64,000 nt of DNA from an uncultured Bacteroidales bacterium (GTDB lineage: Bacteria > Bacteroidota > Bacteroidia > Bacteroidales > UBA932), in NCBI GenBank assembly GCA_900545245.1, contig UQYV01000001.1, positions 62,001 through 126,000 of the forward strand, in the 5' to 3' direction. Under the pieces are notes generated by a model. The model was not told where the DNA came from and searched no databases. It was given only the letters and a program-made list of their open reading frames with translations. Made by a program: the position numbers and the translations under genes. Position 1 is the first letter of the stretch, and every line of letters begins with the position of its first letter. Positions 49,921-58,210 of this stretch are shown piece by piece.

Positions 49921-52525
49921 TGCTCATTCCGCTGTTGCTTCTGGCGCCTCCTGTAATTCCACCGGCAGTCGAACCGCCGGAAGCCGAGGCTTTTCCGTTT
50001 TTATGTGATGAAATATAGAATGGCCAGTAGATGCCAATCTTGATGGCTCTCTGGGTGTAGATATTCCCGTGTGATGTGAAGTAGTCGTTCGTCTGCATCG
50101 GCCAGCCCTGCCCTGCATTCATGAACTTTACGAAAATGCAGGCCTTGAGCCATTGGATGTTAACAAACGCATCATAATAAGGGCAGTTGCCGTACTTCTG
50201 GGCGGTCTGGTTGTACCACACTCCGAGCACCGGATTGTAGCCAGGGGCATTCCATGCCGTCGTGAAATAGGTGTTTAGCCCAATCTGCATCTCCATCACT
50301 TTCCGCACGACCGGGAACTGGATGTACCATCGCAGGTTCAACGCCAGCATTGGAAGCGGCAGCACATCGTTGTTCGATGAAAGCTGGAATAGCGCCCGAT
50401 TGTCAAGGTGTATCTTCCAGAAAGTGAAGTTCTTCTGGAGATAGGCAGTCATCACGCTCATCGCTCCGCCGTTCTGCTGCACTATGCCCTTACTGTCATA
50501 GTAGAGGTTGTTTGCAAGCAGGGCATATCCGAACGATGCCGCCAACTCCCACTTCGGGATGTCGAGTTCACCGAGAATCTTTGTCGTGGAGGTCTTGCTG
50601 AAGTCGTTGTTCCATCTGAAGTGGTTCGTAAGCAGATTCTGCTGATAGAAGTCCGGCTCCTTAAGTCCGGTCTCAAAATGGATTTTAAGGTCTATCGGGC
50701 TGTATTTGTCCCGTCTGAACGGATAGAAGCTGAACTTCATATTTGCATCCACGCGGAAGTCGTTGACTTCATATCCGGCAAACGTGTATCGTCCCGTCGC
50801 GTCCCATTCGACATAGCGCTTGATTTTTCCGTTCGCCCCGGCATAGACATACGCCGAGTTCAGGTATGTGTTTTTCAGTTTTCCGGAAATGTACACGTCA
50901 GGATTGAAACTGTAGTATGATGCCAGCTTGTCTCCGATGCCGATGTCAATCTTCGACAGGGCAGCATCGCTTGCCCACGGCTGAAGCCTCATGAACACCT
51001 TGTTGTCAAGACGCAACGTCCTTAACGAGTCGGCGGAACTCGTCGGGTTGAGGTAGAAAGCATTGTTGTAGAACTGCGCTGCCTCCGGGTTCGAAGAATT
51101 GATTACGTCGGTATATTTTTTAGAATATATGTCCAGAGTGCTGCTGTGTCCGATATATGCTGACGTGATGTTCTTGTCAAGAGTGTCCGCGGAATATGTG
51201 AACGTGCTGTCCTTCTTCGACTTGAGCCTGTTTATGAAGCTGAACGGGATGCGGAAGGTCTCGTCGAGGAAAATCGTATTTTTCTTTATTTCATTCGATG
51301 CGTTGTGCAGGTTCACGGCAAGTTCGCGGGCATCGAGGGTGGTGTCGCGTATCATCGACAGGTCGGTTACGCCTCCGTTCTCGCTCTTCGTTATCTTGTT
51401 GTGTACGAACCCTGTGTGCATCATATACTTCTTTCCGAGGTAGTTGAGTCCGACCACGGCGTTGCTGTTGGTTACGTCCTCCCTCTGGAGCATTCCCTTG
51501 CCTCCAAACTTATAGAACCCGAGAGTCAGGTTCAGGGACGGAAGAATGTTTTGTGAGGTCCACACTCTCACGTTCATCTCTTCCTTTTCGTCCTTTGCAA
51601 ACAGAGTTCCCCAATAGGCGAGCTCTGTGTATGGAGTCTTCGTGTTATACTGAGGGAGCGTCGATGCGGAGAAGCTATAGTCGCGGTACGGAGTATAGAA
51701 AATCGCATTGTCCTCTTCCTCGCGCTTGAAGTAGTTGTAGTATTGGACAGCCGAACCGCTGACACCCTGCCAGGTGACATTCACATCGTTACGGAGCTGC
51801 GGGATGTCATTGAACCAGTAGTTGAAACTAGTGTCCTGCTTCTGATATTTGAACTGCTGGAAGTCCTGGTCGACATTCCAAACGACTATTCTCTTGTATT
51901 GGAGCGAATCCGGGAATGCGAAGGTTTCGAGGATACGAGGCGTGTTCTCGCGGACGCTGTCCTTGTAGGCCTTGATGCTGTCTTGGCGGTGCATTATACT
52001 GTCGCTGCGGTGGAGTAGGGCAGGGAGCTTCTGCTCGTAATCATATTTTTTTCTCTCCTTGCGGCTGAGCCCCTTATACCATTTGTCGAATGCGATTTTC
52101 GCTATTTCTGTAGAATCCTTTATGTAGAGAGAGTCGAGCCGTGCGAGTTCGAGGCTGTCTCCCGCTGCAAGAAGAGTGTCGCGGGTGTAGGCGCGAGTGG
52201 CAGAATCGCGAAGGGCGATGTAATATTTGAATTTGAAAGGGTCTTTAAATTCGAGAGAGTCGGGGATTCGGATTGTATCAGCCGGGTTTATAATCTCTTC
52301 TGTTTCAAGGCTGTCATTTAATTCACCTTTCACACTGTCCTGCAGTCGGGGAAGGCTGTCCTTCAAAACAGTTACTGAACTGTCTTTCGGGAGAAGGTTT
52401 CCGAGAGAATCGGCACTGCGGCGCAGCGGTAGAGTGCGTCCCGCGTCAATCCCGAAAACCTGGATTCCCGCGAACGCCACTACTGCCAGAGGCAGCCAAA
52501 GTCTCTTCAGTCCCTTTCCTGTCAT
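49904..52525 (-). CDS. Bacteroidetes putative porin (PF14121-like)
   Basis: This 873-residue outer-membrane protein has a signal peptide (about 1-25), a long N-terminal polar region (about 30-210) with many Asp-Ser pairs, and a beta barrel from about 215 with aromatic-rich strands (FNYWFNDIPQL, SFSFASTL-like, FGYALLANNLYYDS, YWPFYIS). The family occurs in Bacteroidetes as 'putative porin' proteins of 600-900 residues, with unproved cargo. The length is at the upper end, owing to the N-terminal region. It overlaps mltF by 17 bp, so both are probably cotranscribed. Confidence 0.78.
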   Translation of the reverse strand: MTGKGLKRLWLPLAVVAFAGIQVFGIDAGRTLPLRRSADSLGNLLPKDSSVTVLKDSLPRLQDSVKGELNDSLETEEIINPADTIRIPDSLEFKDPFKFKYYIALRDSATRAYTRDTLLAAGDSLELARLDSLYIKDSTEIAKIAFDKWYKGLSRKERKKYDYEQKLPALLHRSDSIMHRQDSIKAYKDSVRENTPRILETFAFPDSLQYKRIVVWNVDQDFQQFKYQKQDTSFNYWFNDIPQLRNDVNVTWQGVSGSAVQYYNYFKREEEDNAIFYTPYRDYSFSASTLPQYNTKTPYTELAYWGTLFAKDEKEEMNVRVWTSQNILPSLNLTLGFYKFGGKGMLQREDVTNSNAVVGLNYLGKKYMMHTGFVHNKITKSENGGVTDLSMIRDTTLDARELAVNLHNASNEIKKNTIFLDETFRIPFSFINRLKSKKDSTFTYSADTLDKNITSAYIGHSSTLDIYSKKYTDVINSSNPEAAQFYNNAFYLNPTSSADSLRTLRLDNKVFMRLQPWASDAALSKIDIGIGDKLASYYSFNPDVYISGKLKNTYLNSAYVYAGANGKIKRYVEWDATGRYTFAGYEVNDFRVDANMKFSFYPFRRDKYSPIDLKIHFETGLKEPDFYQQNLLTNHFRWNNDFSKTSTTKILGELDIPKWELAASFGYALLANNLYYDSKGIVQQNGGAMSVMTAYLQKNFTFWKIHLDNRALFQLSSNNDVLPLPMLALNLRWYIQFPVVRKVMEMQIGLNTYFTTAWNAPGYNPVLGVWYNQTAQKYGNCPYYDAFVNIQWLKACIFVKFMNAGQGWPMQTNDYFTSHGNIYTQRAIKIGIYWPFYISSHKNGKASASGGSTAGGITGGARSNSGMSNAIQR

Positions 52526-52647
52526 CTATATTATATTATTATTCTAATCCTATCGTTCAATCATGAACCGGTTGTCATTATTCCCTGAGCCGTCGCGACT
52601 ATATAGTAAGCGTTAAAAAATAAGTTGAACTAAATTTGTATCAGATT

Positions 52648-52727
52648 TATGAGGATAGATTTCTTTTGGAAGAAGGAGTGTACTGGAGGTACACGACTGA
52701 TGAGAAAAGAAATATAGACCATAAAGA
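52648..52727 (+). repeat. Structured repeat element, copy 3 (between porin and pncA genes)
   Basis: Outer stem ATTTCTTTT (52659-52667) pairs perfectly with AAAAGAAAT (52705-52713). The inner stem GTGTAC/GTACAC around TGGAG is also perfect. The x1-y1 pair is A-T here where the other copies have G-C. The element lies in the 233-bp gap upstream of the porin gene and downstream of pncA, antisense to both, so position alone does not tie it to one gene. Confidence 0.8.
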
Positions 52728-52758
52728 TATGCAAATTGTTCAAGTTATTTTTTAACGA

Positions 52759-53352
52759 TTACATAAGTTCAATTCCCTCGGCTTTCATCTCCTCAAGTGC
52801 TTTCCTGTGTCCTTGCTCGCTGACGTATGCTAATGCCTTGGTGAGCAGTTTCACCTTGAAACCGGCCTTGAGAAGATCCTCGCATGTTTTGCGCACGCAG
52901 AATTCCGTCGCGATGCCGCAGACATAGACATCCTTCACGTCGAGCAGTTCAAGAATCTCGTCGAGTGACTGTCCCGCGCTGTTCTTACCTTCGAATCCGG
53001 AGTATTGTTCGCACGTCTTGTCGCAGCCTTTGTCGAAAGTCAGTTCCTCCACCGCATACGGTTGCAGATCCTTGTGAATCTCGCCTCCGTGGGTTCCGAT
53101 CACACAATGTACCGGCCATGTGCCTCCGAATCCGACGAACGAACTGTGGTCTGCAGGATGGTGGTCACGGATAAACAAGATCGGGAAGGTGTCGAGTATC
53201 TCAACATCTTTGTCTCCATCCTGCGCCTCTGTGTGGGTGTCGATGAACCGCAGGGTCTCCTTCACGGCAGTTTCCGCATTGATGCAGGCCAGCGACCCGT
53301 CAATGAAATCGTAGAGTTCGTCGACAACGACGAGAGCGGTATTCTTTTCCAT
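52759..53352 (-). CDS. pncA: Nicotinamidase
   Basis: This 197-residue cytoplasmic isochorismatase-fold hydrolase converts nicotinamide to nicotinate. The catalytic triad is visible as D11 (VVVDELYDF), K108 (FDKGCD) and C152 (GIATEFCVRKT). The metal-binding RDHHPADHSSF block is at about 62-72. It lies 22 bp after pncB on the same strand, so the two consecutive steps of nicotinamide salvage (Preiss-Handler route) are cotranscribed. The length is normal for the family. The start at 53352 gives the standard N-terminus. Confidence 0.93.
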   Translation of the reverse strand: MEKNTALVVVDELYDFIDGSLACINAETAVKETLRFIDTHTEAQDGDKDVEILDTFPILFIRDHHPADHSSFVGFGGTWPVHCVIGTHGGEIHKDLQPYAVEELTFDKGCDKTCEQYSGFEGKNSAGQSLDEILELLDVKDVYVCGIATEFCVRKTCEDLLKAGFKVKLLTKALAYVSEQGHRKALEEMKAEGIELM

Positions 53353-53374
53353 ATATATGTTATAATTCCTTCTG

Positions 53375-54868
53375 TTACAATTCCTTGAATTCGTTAATCT
53401 CCTTCACAAGCCGGCTGATGATTTCGTGCTTTTTGTCGGCAAGGTCGTCTGAAATGTCCACCTTGTAGTAGTGCGGGTTGATAAGACGCCTTTCCGAAGG
53501 GCTGAAATGCATGAGGCTGTATTTGTAGTATTCTTTTTTCTCTCCGAGGCTGCGTCGGGGTGCTGTTCTTTTTCCTTCAATGATTGCAGGAATCTGGAGC
53601 GCTGTCGCAGTATATCCTCCGGCAAGGAAGGTTTTGAATTTGTAGCGGTCATATTCGTCATAAACCGTGATTTCCTCCCCGCGTTCTATTTTTTCGCAAA
53701 GACTGTCTCCTCTGAGGCAGGTCACGTCGAGTTTGAAAATGTCCCCTTTCTCCTCATCGTGCTTCATTATCCTGTATGTGATCTGGAAGCCCGGGTTTAT
53801 GAGTTTGACTTTGTCCTCCGAACGTTTGAGCACCGGAAGACCGTCGATTTGAACAAGTTTGTAGACATTGCCGAAGCAAGGATTCGCCTTGCTGGTGGCA
53901 ATTGCGTCACCCACTCCGTAGCAGTCAATCGCCGCTCCCTGACGTTCAAGGTCGCTGATGAGGTATTCGTCGAGTGAATTTGTAGCAAAAATCTTGCAGT
54001 TCCTCAGTCCGTTATCGTCGAGTATGTGACGACATTCCACTGAAAGATATGCAAGGTCACCGCTGTCCAGACGCACTCCATATCCGTAAGGATATTCGTC
54101 GTCGATGCCGTTTGCGCGGAACGCCTTGATTGCATTTTTAATTCCGCAGTGGAGCGTGTCGTAGGTGTCAATCAGCAGGATGAGGTTCTCGCCCAGATGT
54201 GTCTTGATGTAGGTGTCGAAAGCTTCGAATTCACCGTGAACTGAACATCCGAAAGTCGTGACGTAACTGTGAGCCATCGTGCCTGTGGAACTGCAGTCGA
54301 AATATGCTCCCGTGAGGACGTTCGACGTGCCGGCGCATCCGGCTATAATTGCCGCCTTTGCTCCGTAGGTCGCTGCCCAAGGGCCGTGTGCACGTCTCGA
54401 ACCGAACTCGCTGACCGGACGGTTGGTGCTGCGGCAAACTCTTGAGGCCTTCGTGGCAACAGCCATCTGATGGTTCATTATGCAAAGAAGGGGAGTCTCA
54501 AGCACCTGAGCTTCAATCAGTGGCGCCTCCACCGTGATAATCGGCTGGTTTGGAAAAGCAATTTCGCCTTCCTTCATCGCATAGACATTGCCGGTGAAGC
54601 GCATCCCTGCGAGATATTTCCGGAACTCGGCGTAGTCGTCTCCGGGCAAAAACTTCTCGAAGAATGACTCCGGTTTGTCGCCCATTGAGAGAATCATCTC
54701 CACGACCTCTTCGGTGCCGCTGACGACTGCCCAGTTGTTGTTTTCCGGTGCAACCCTATAAAACATATTGAAAACGGCTATCTTGTCTTTTTTCCCGCTT
54801 TCATAAAAGGATTTTCCCATTGTGTACTGGTACTTGTCCGAGCAATATGCAATGTCTGAAAAATTCAT
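53375..54868 (-). CDS. pncB: Nicotinate phosphoribosyltransferase
   Basis: This 497-residue cytoplasmic enzyme converts nicotinate, PRPP and ATP into nicotinate mononucleotide. SEFGSRRAHGP holds the characteristic NAPRTase region, and FDCSSTGTMAHSYVTTFG has the conserved His block. RLDSGDLAYLSVECRHIL and YGVGDAIATSKA are the phosphate-binding segments. Length and motifs fit the family. The frame opens at 54892, but ATG 54868 (MNFSDIAYCSDKY) is the likely start. It is transcribed with pncA and follows the CPBP gene after 38 bp. Confidence 0.93.
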   Translation of the reverse strand: MNFSDIAYCSDKYQYTMGKSFYESGKKDKIAVFNMFYRVAPENNNWAVVSGTEEVVEMILSMGDKPESFFEKFLPGDDYAEFRKYLAGMRFTGNVYAMKEGEIAFPNQPIITVEAPLIEAQVLETPLLCIMNHQMAVATKASRVCRSTNRPVSEFGSRRAHGPWAATYGAKAAIIAGCAGTSNVLTGAYFDCSSTGTMAHSYVTTFGCSVHGEFEAFDTYIKTHLGENLILLIDTYDTLHCGIKNAIKAFRANGIDDEYPYGYGVRLDSGDLAYLSVECRHILDDNGLRNCKIFATNSLDEYLISDLERQGAAIDCYGVGDAIATSKANPCFGNVYKLVQIDGLPVLKRSEDKVKLINPGFQITYRIMKHDEEKGDIFKLDVTCLRGDSLCEKIERGEEITVYDEYDRYKFKTFLAGGYTATALQIPAIIEGKRTAPRRSLGEKKEYYKYSLMHFSPSERRLINPHYYKVDISDDLADKKHEIISRLVKEINEFKEL

Positions 54869-54906
54869 GATGTCAATATTTCTCGCTGTCATTCAGGAAG
54901 ACAAGC

Positions 54907-55785
54907 CTATTCAAATTTTATTCTGTCGCAGTTGGACTTCTCCCCATCCTTTATCCTTATGCTGCTGATGGCTGCGACTGCCGCGACGACTATTGCCGCA
55001 CAAGCAATGAACTCAAGCCAATATGCCCACGGGCTCAGTACGTCCATGAAACTTTCTTCCTCTCCCATTCCGGGAATGCGGCTGAGCAGTGTCGCGAGCG
55101 TGTTGTTGACGCAGTGCATGAGCATCGTCAGCTTGAGTGACCCTGTCTTGTAGTAGACATATCCAAAGAGGCACCCGAGCACGAATGCCGGCACTGCCTG
55201 CCAAGGATTCAGGTGGATAATCGCGAAGAACAGCGCCGAAAGAACGATTGCCCATCCCGGTTTCATCTTCTGGAGCAACCCTCTGAGAATCATTCCCCTA
55301 CACAGCCATTCCTCAAAAAACGGTGCGAAGACAGAGACGCAGAGCAGAGTCACCCAAAGCGGCCCGCCCATCATCTGCTCGAAAACTTTTTTGAGCGTCT
55401 CCGGCATCTGCGGCAGTATGACATTAAATATGTCGGTTACGAACGCCGTTGCGATGGTGGCAATGGACACGATGAGCGCCATGCACCATCCCTGATATTT
55501 TCCGAAGTTCTTGCTGTCCAGTGCGATGCCATCCTCGAACATTATGTGTCTGCGGCTTGCCGATGACGCGAAGAGCATGGCAGGAATGAACATTAGCGGA
55601 TACGAAATCAGCATCCCATACCTGGTCGCGAAATTGGCCGACACTCCATAAGCCAAGCCCACCGTGATGAGATTGCCGAGTATCGCCCCCAGCATAAACA
55701 TCACAGTGAGCCAGAATATTCCAGTACCTCCCGGTATGTAGAACGCGTAAGCCCCAAAAAGGTCAAAATTCTTTTTCTTCATCAC
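54907..55785 (-). CDS. CPBP-family intramembrane metalloprotease
   Basis: This 292-residue integral membrane protein has about seven hydrophobic segments and belongs to the CAAX prenyl protease/bacteriocin-processing (Abi) family. The motifs are FFEEWLCRG (E158, E159), FAIIHLN (about 189-195) and LMHCVNN (about 230), which supply the glutamates and histidines of the intramembrane active site. Substrates are unknown in Bacteroidetes; a role in membrane protein processing or self-immunity to bacteriocins is usual for the family. Its start overlaps the upstream gene's stop by 4 bp. The second ATG at 55782 is an alternative start. Confidence 0.87.
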   Translation of the reverse strand: MMKKKNFDLFGAYAFYIPGGTGIFWLTVMFMLGAILGNLITVGLAYGVSANFATRYGMLISYPLMFIPAMLFASSASRRHIMFEDGIALDSKNFGKYQGWCMALIVSIATIATAFVTDIFNVILPQMPETLKKVFEQMMGGPLWVTLLCVSVFAPFFEEWLCRGMILRGLLQKMKPGWAIVLSALFFAIIHLNPWQAVPAFVLGCLFGYVYYKTGSLKLTMLMHCVNNTLATLLSRIPGMGEEESFMDVLSPWAYWLEFIACAAIVVAAVAAISSIRIKDGEKSNCDRIKFE

Positions 55786-56711
55786 TTGTAAAGAGGGGTA
55801 GGGTAGATACCCTTGTCCGCAAATTCCTGGAACTTATCCACAACTCCCTGCCTGTCAGCCTGGTAGGTTACACCGAACCAGCGTGAAGGGGTGGAGATGA
55901 GCTCGCAACTTGCCTCTCCTTTCTTTATGAGGGCGTCAACGGCATTCGGAATGTAGAATTCGGCCTTGAGTTCGTTGATGTTCTCCTTGAGGAAGTCAAC
56001 GAATACTTTCCCGCTCTTCTCAAAATAGTCAGGCGTGAAGCCCCACATATTCATTGAACAGAGAGCCTTGTCCTCGAGGATGACATCCTCTCCCTCGCTG
56101 TTCGTCGCGTGAATCTTGCCGTCGGCCTGACGGATGACATTGTGATGCTCCTCAACATGAGTGAGGAATCCGTGCTCGTCGGCAGTTCCGATTCCGCGAG
56201 ATACGGTGCCGGAGTCAGAAAGCGTGTTGTCAATCTCGAAGCCAACGAGAGCATATTTGCCCGTTGAACCCTCATTTTTCTTGAACCAGTCGGCGAGAAC
56301 CTTGAACGACTCCTTTCCATAGTAGTCGTCACCGTTGATGACTGCGAACGGTTCGTGAATGGCATCTTTCGCCATAAGAACGGCATGGTTGGTACCCCAA
56401 GGCTTTACGCGCTCCGGGTTGAGTTTGAATCCTGCCGGGATCTTGTCGAGTTCCTGAATCACGAAATCGAACTGAAGTGGAGTGCCGTCAAGGCATTTCA
56501 CATGGCTGTATCTCTCCGCCACATGTTTCTTGAAGTCCTCAAGAAAATATTCCCTGACGATGTACACGACCTTTCCGAATCCGGCCTGTACGGCATCGTA
56601 GATTGAATAGTCGATGATCGTTTCTCCGTTAGGACCGAGTCCGTCCATCTGTTTGAGACCGCCGTAGCGGCTGCCCATTCCGGCTGCAAGCACAAGAAGT
56701 GTTGGTTTCAT
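55782..56711 (-). CDS. Nucleotidyltransferase, sugar-1-phosphate type
   Basis: This 309-residue cytoplasmic enzyme has the GT-A-like nucleotidyltransferase fold. The start is MKPTLLVLAAGMGSRYGG (nucleotide loop at about 8-18). KQMDGLGPNGETIIDY follows, and VINGDDYYG is the metal-binding Asp block. It resembles glucose-1-phosphate thymidylyl- or uridylyltransferases, but the Bacteroidetes group with MxPxGExIxDY forms its own branch, so the sugar is not certain. The frame extends to 56771; ATG 56711 gives the canonical N-terminus. The stop overlaps the CPBP start by 4 bp. Confidence 0.85.
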   Translation of the reverse strand: MKPTLLVLAAGMGSRYGGLKQMDGLGPNGETIIDYSIYDAVQAGFGKVVYIVREYFLEDFKKHVAERYSHVKCLDGTPLQFDFVIQELDKIPAGFKLNPERVKPWGTNHAVLMAKDAIHEPFAVINGDDYYGKESFKVLADWFKKNEGSTGKYALVGFEIDNTLSDSGTVSRGIGTADEHGFLTHVEEHHNVIRQADGKIHATNSEGEDVILEDKALCSMNMWGFTPDYFEKSGKVFVDFLKENINELKAEFYIPNAVDALIKKGEASCELISTPSRWFGVTYQADRQGVVDKFQEFADKGIYPTPLYK

Positions 56712-56798
56712 AATTATGTTATATTTAATATGTCTATATAATGCCAGACTTTCTGAAAAAAGTGCGGGCAAGTTTCAGTAAAATCTCACAAAAATAGT

Positions 56799-56806
56799 TA
56801 ATTTTG
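56799..56806 (+). promoter_or_regulatory. -7 box for ftsB
   Basis: TAATTTTG is an exact TAnnTTTG box about 49 bases before the ftsB start, in the divergent gap to the nucleotidyltransferase gene. A clear -33 box is not seen. Confidence 0.45.
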
Positions 56807-56854
56807 CGCACATTGCGGCAATAACTTGCCAAAAACGACAAAAACATAGCGCAT

Positions 56855-57184
56855 TTGACATTGAAAACGGCATTTTTTTCTAAAGTTAAGGACATATTCA
56901 AAGGGCCTCACCGTTCATTCGCGTGGACGGTCACTATTGTGATGGGCATATTCCTGATTGTGTGGACTATGGGTCCGGGCAATACTTTTGTCGGATGGAT
57001 ACGGGCGAAGCGGGACATATCCTCGATGGAACGCCAGATACGCGATTATGAGCAGCGTTCCGCCGAAATGGACAGCCGCATCAATAAACTCCGTTCCGAT
57101 CGGGACTCCCTTGAAAAGTTCGCAAGAGAAAAGTTCTATTTCTCGGCTCCTGGCGAGGATATATACATAGTCAATGATAAATGA
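56855..57184 (+). CDS. ftsB: FtsB/DivIC-like cell division protein
   Basis: This 109-residue bitopic inner-membrane protein has a basic cytoplasmic N-terminus (about 1-20), one membrane segment (about 22-42), a coiled coil (about 50-90, ISSMERQIRDYEQRSAEMDSRINKLRSDRDSL) and a short periplasmic C-terminal domain with EKFAREKFYFSAPGEDIY, the mark of septum formation initiators. It should act in the FtsQ-FtsB-FtsL part of the divisome. No ATG precedes the membrane segment, so TTG at 56855 or 56861 is the likely start codon. The last 14 bases lie inside a 28-bp tandem repeat. Confidence 0.87.
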   Translation: MTLKTAFFSKVKDIFKGPHRSFAWTVTIVMGIFLIVWTMGPGNTFVGWIRAKRDISSMERQIRDYEQRSAEMDSRINKLRSDRDSLEKFAREKFYFSAPGEDIYIVNDK

Positions 57185-57297
57185 GGATACTTGTGTTATC
57201 AATGATAAATGAGAATACTTGTGTTGTCAATGTCAAATAAAGGATGAAGTGCAAGGCGCGGGGGCAACGAAGCAATTCGCCTTTATTTGATATTGAC
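57171..57297. repeat. 28-bp tandem duplication plus inverted copy of the folP end
   Basis: Units 57171-57198 and 57199-57226 are 28 bp each with two mismatches, and a third truncated unit begins at 57227. The ftsB stop lies in unit 1. GTCAATGTCAAATAAAGG (57226-57243) is an inverted copy of CCTTTATTTGATATTGAC (57280-57297), the 3' end of folP, with one mismatch. The 36-base middle holds AAGGCGCGGGGG. Confidence 0.75.
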
Positions 57298-58116
57298 TGC
57301 GTCAGAGACATCGTGAACGCGAAGTATAGAGGCTCCAGAGGCAATGGCCTGGCGGTGAAGTTCTGTCGTGCGGACCAGGACCTCCGGGGCTTCGGGATTG
57401 AGGCCGAGTGGCTTGTAAATCATGCTCTTGCGTGAGATGCCGACAAGAATGGGGCGGCCGAAAATCTTGAAATCACTCAGATGCCCGAGCAACTCGTAGT
57501 TCTGCTCCACTGTCTTTGCAAATCCGAATCCGGGGTCGAGAATCCAGTTGCTGATGCCGAGCCTGTCCGCTTTTTTCGAGAACTCTCTGAAATAGTCCAT
57601 GACCGCCGCAGTGACCCCGCTCTCGTAGTCACACCTCGACTGCATGTCCGAAGGTATGCCTTTCTTGTGCATCGCGATGTATTCCAGCGAGTTTGCAGCT
57701 ACGCCTCCGAGCATCAGCGCGTCATCTTCGCCAGCCGATATGTCATTGACCGTCACCTCTCCTATCTCGTCGAGTGTTCTGGATATTATGTCCCATCGGA
57801 ACGTGTCTATGGAGATTTTTACATCTTGAGGCACGACCTCGCGGATTGGCTTCAGCACGGCCTTGAGCCTTTTCCATTCGTGCTCAGTGTCGACGCTTTC
57901 TGAGCCCGGACGGGTCGAGCACGCGCCGATGTCAATGTACCCTGCGCCCTGTTTCACCATATCCACGACCCTTTTTACGGCCTTGCCCGTCAGCACATTC
58001 CCGTCAGCGTCCATATTCCTGCTGTCGGAATAGAACGAGTCCGGTGTGATGTTGACAATTCCCATAATCTTCACTCCGCATCCGCTGTTATCCGTGATTT
58101 TCCCATTGATGTCCAT
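57283..58116 (-). CDS. folP: Dihydropteroate synthase
   Basis: This 277-residue cytoplasmic TIM-barrel enzyme joins p-aminobenzoate to dihydropterin pyrophosphate in folate synthesis. Conserved blocks are IMGIVNITPDSFYSDSR (about 18-34), GYIDIGACSTRPGS, SIDTFRWD, VNDISAG and LDPGFGFAKTVEQNYELLGHL. The C-terminal RVHDVSDAVNIK is the family end. The frame extends 3 codons upstream to a TTG; ATG 58116 is chosen. It diverges from tmk and converges on ftsB. A -7 box is at 58149-58156. Confidence 0.94.
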   Translation of the reverse strand: MDINGKITDNSGCGVKIMGIVNITPDSFYSDSRNMDADGNVLTGKAVKRVVDMVKQGAGYIDIGACSTRPGSESVDTEHEWKRLKAVLKPIREVVPQDVKISIDTFRWDIISRTLDEIGEVTVNDISAGEDDALMLGGVAANSLEYIAMHKKGIPSDMQSRCDYESGVTAAVMDYFREFSKKADRLGISNWILDPGFGFAKTVEQNYELLGHLSDFKIFGRPILVGISRKSMIYKPLGLNPEAPEVLVRTTELHRQAIASGASILRVHDVSDAVNIK

Positions 58117-58148
58117 ATATTCCAAAATTTTCGTAAGTTTGCAGGCTG

Positions 58149-58156
58149 CAAAAGTA
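58149..58156 (-). promoter_or_regulatory. -7 box for folP
   Basis: The minus strand reads TACTTTTG, an exact TAnnTTTG box, 33 bases before the folP start. A TTG triplet lies 21 bases upstream, a partial -33 match. Confidence 0.5.
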
Positions 58157-58210
58157 GCGAGTTTTCGGTTGACTTTTCAACAATGCGGAACTAATTTTAT
58201 CAGAAAAAAG

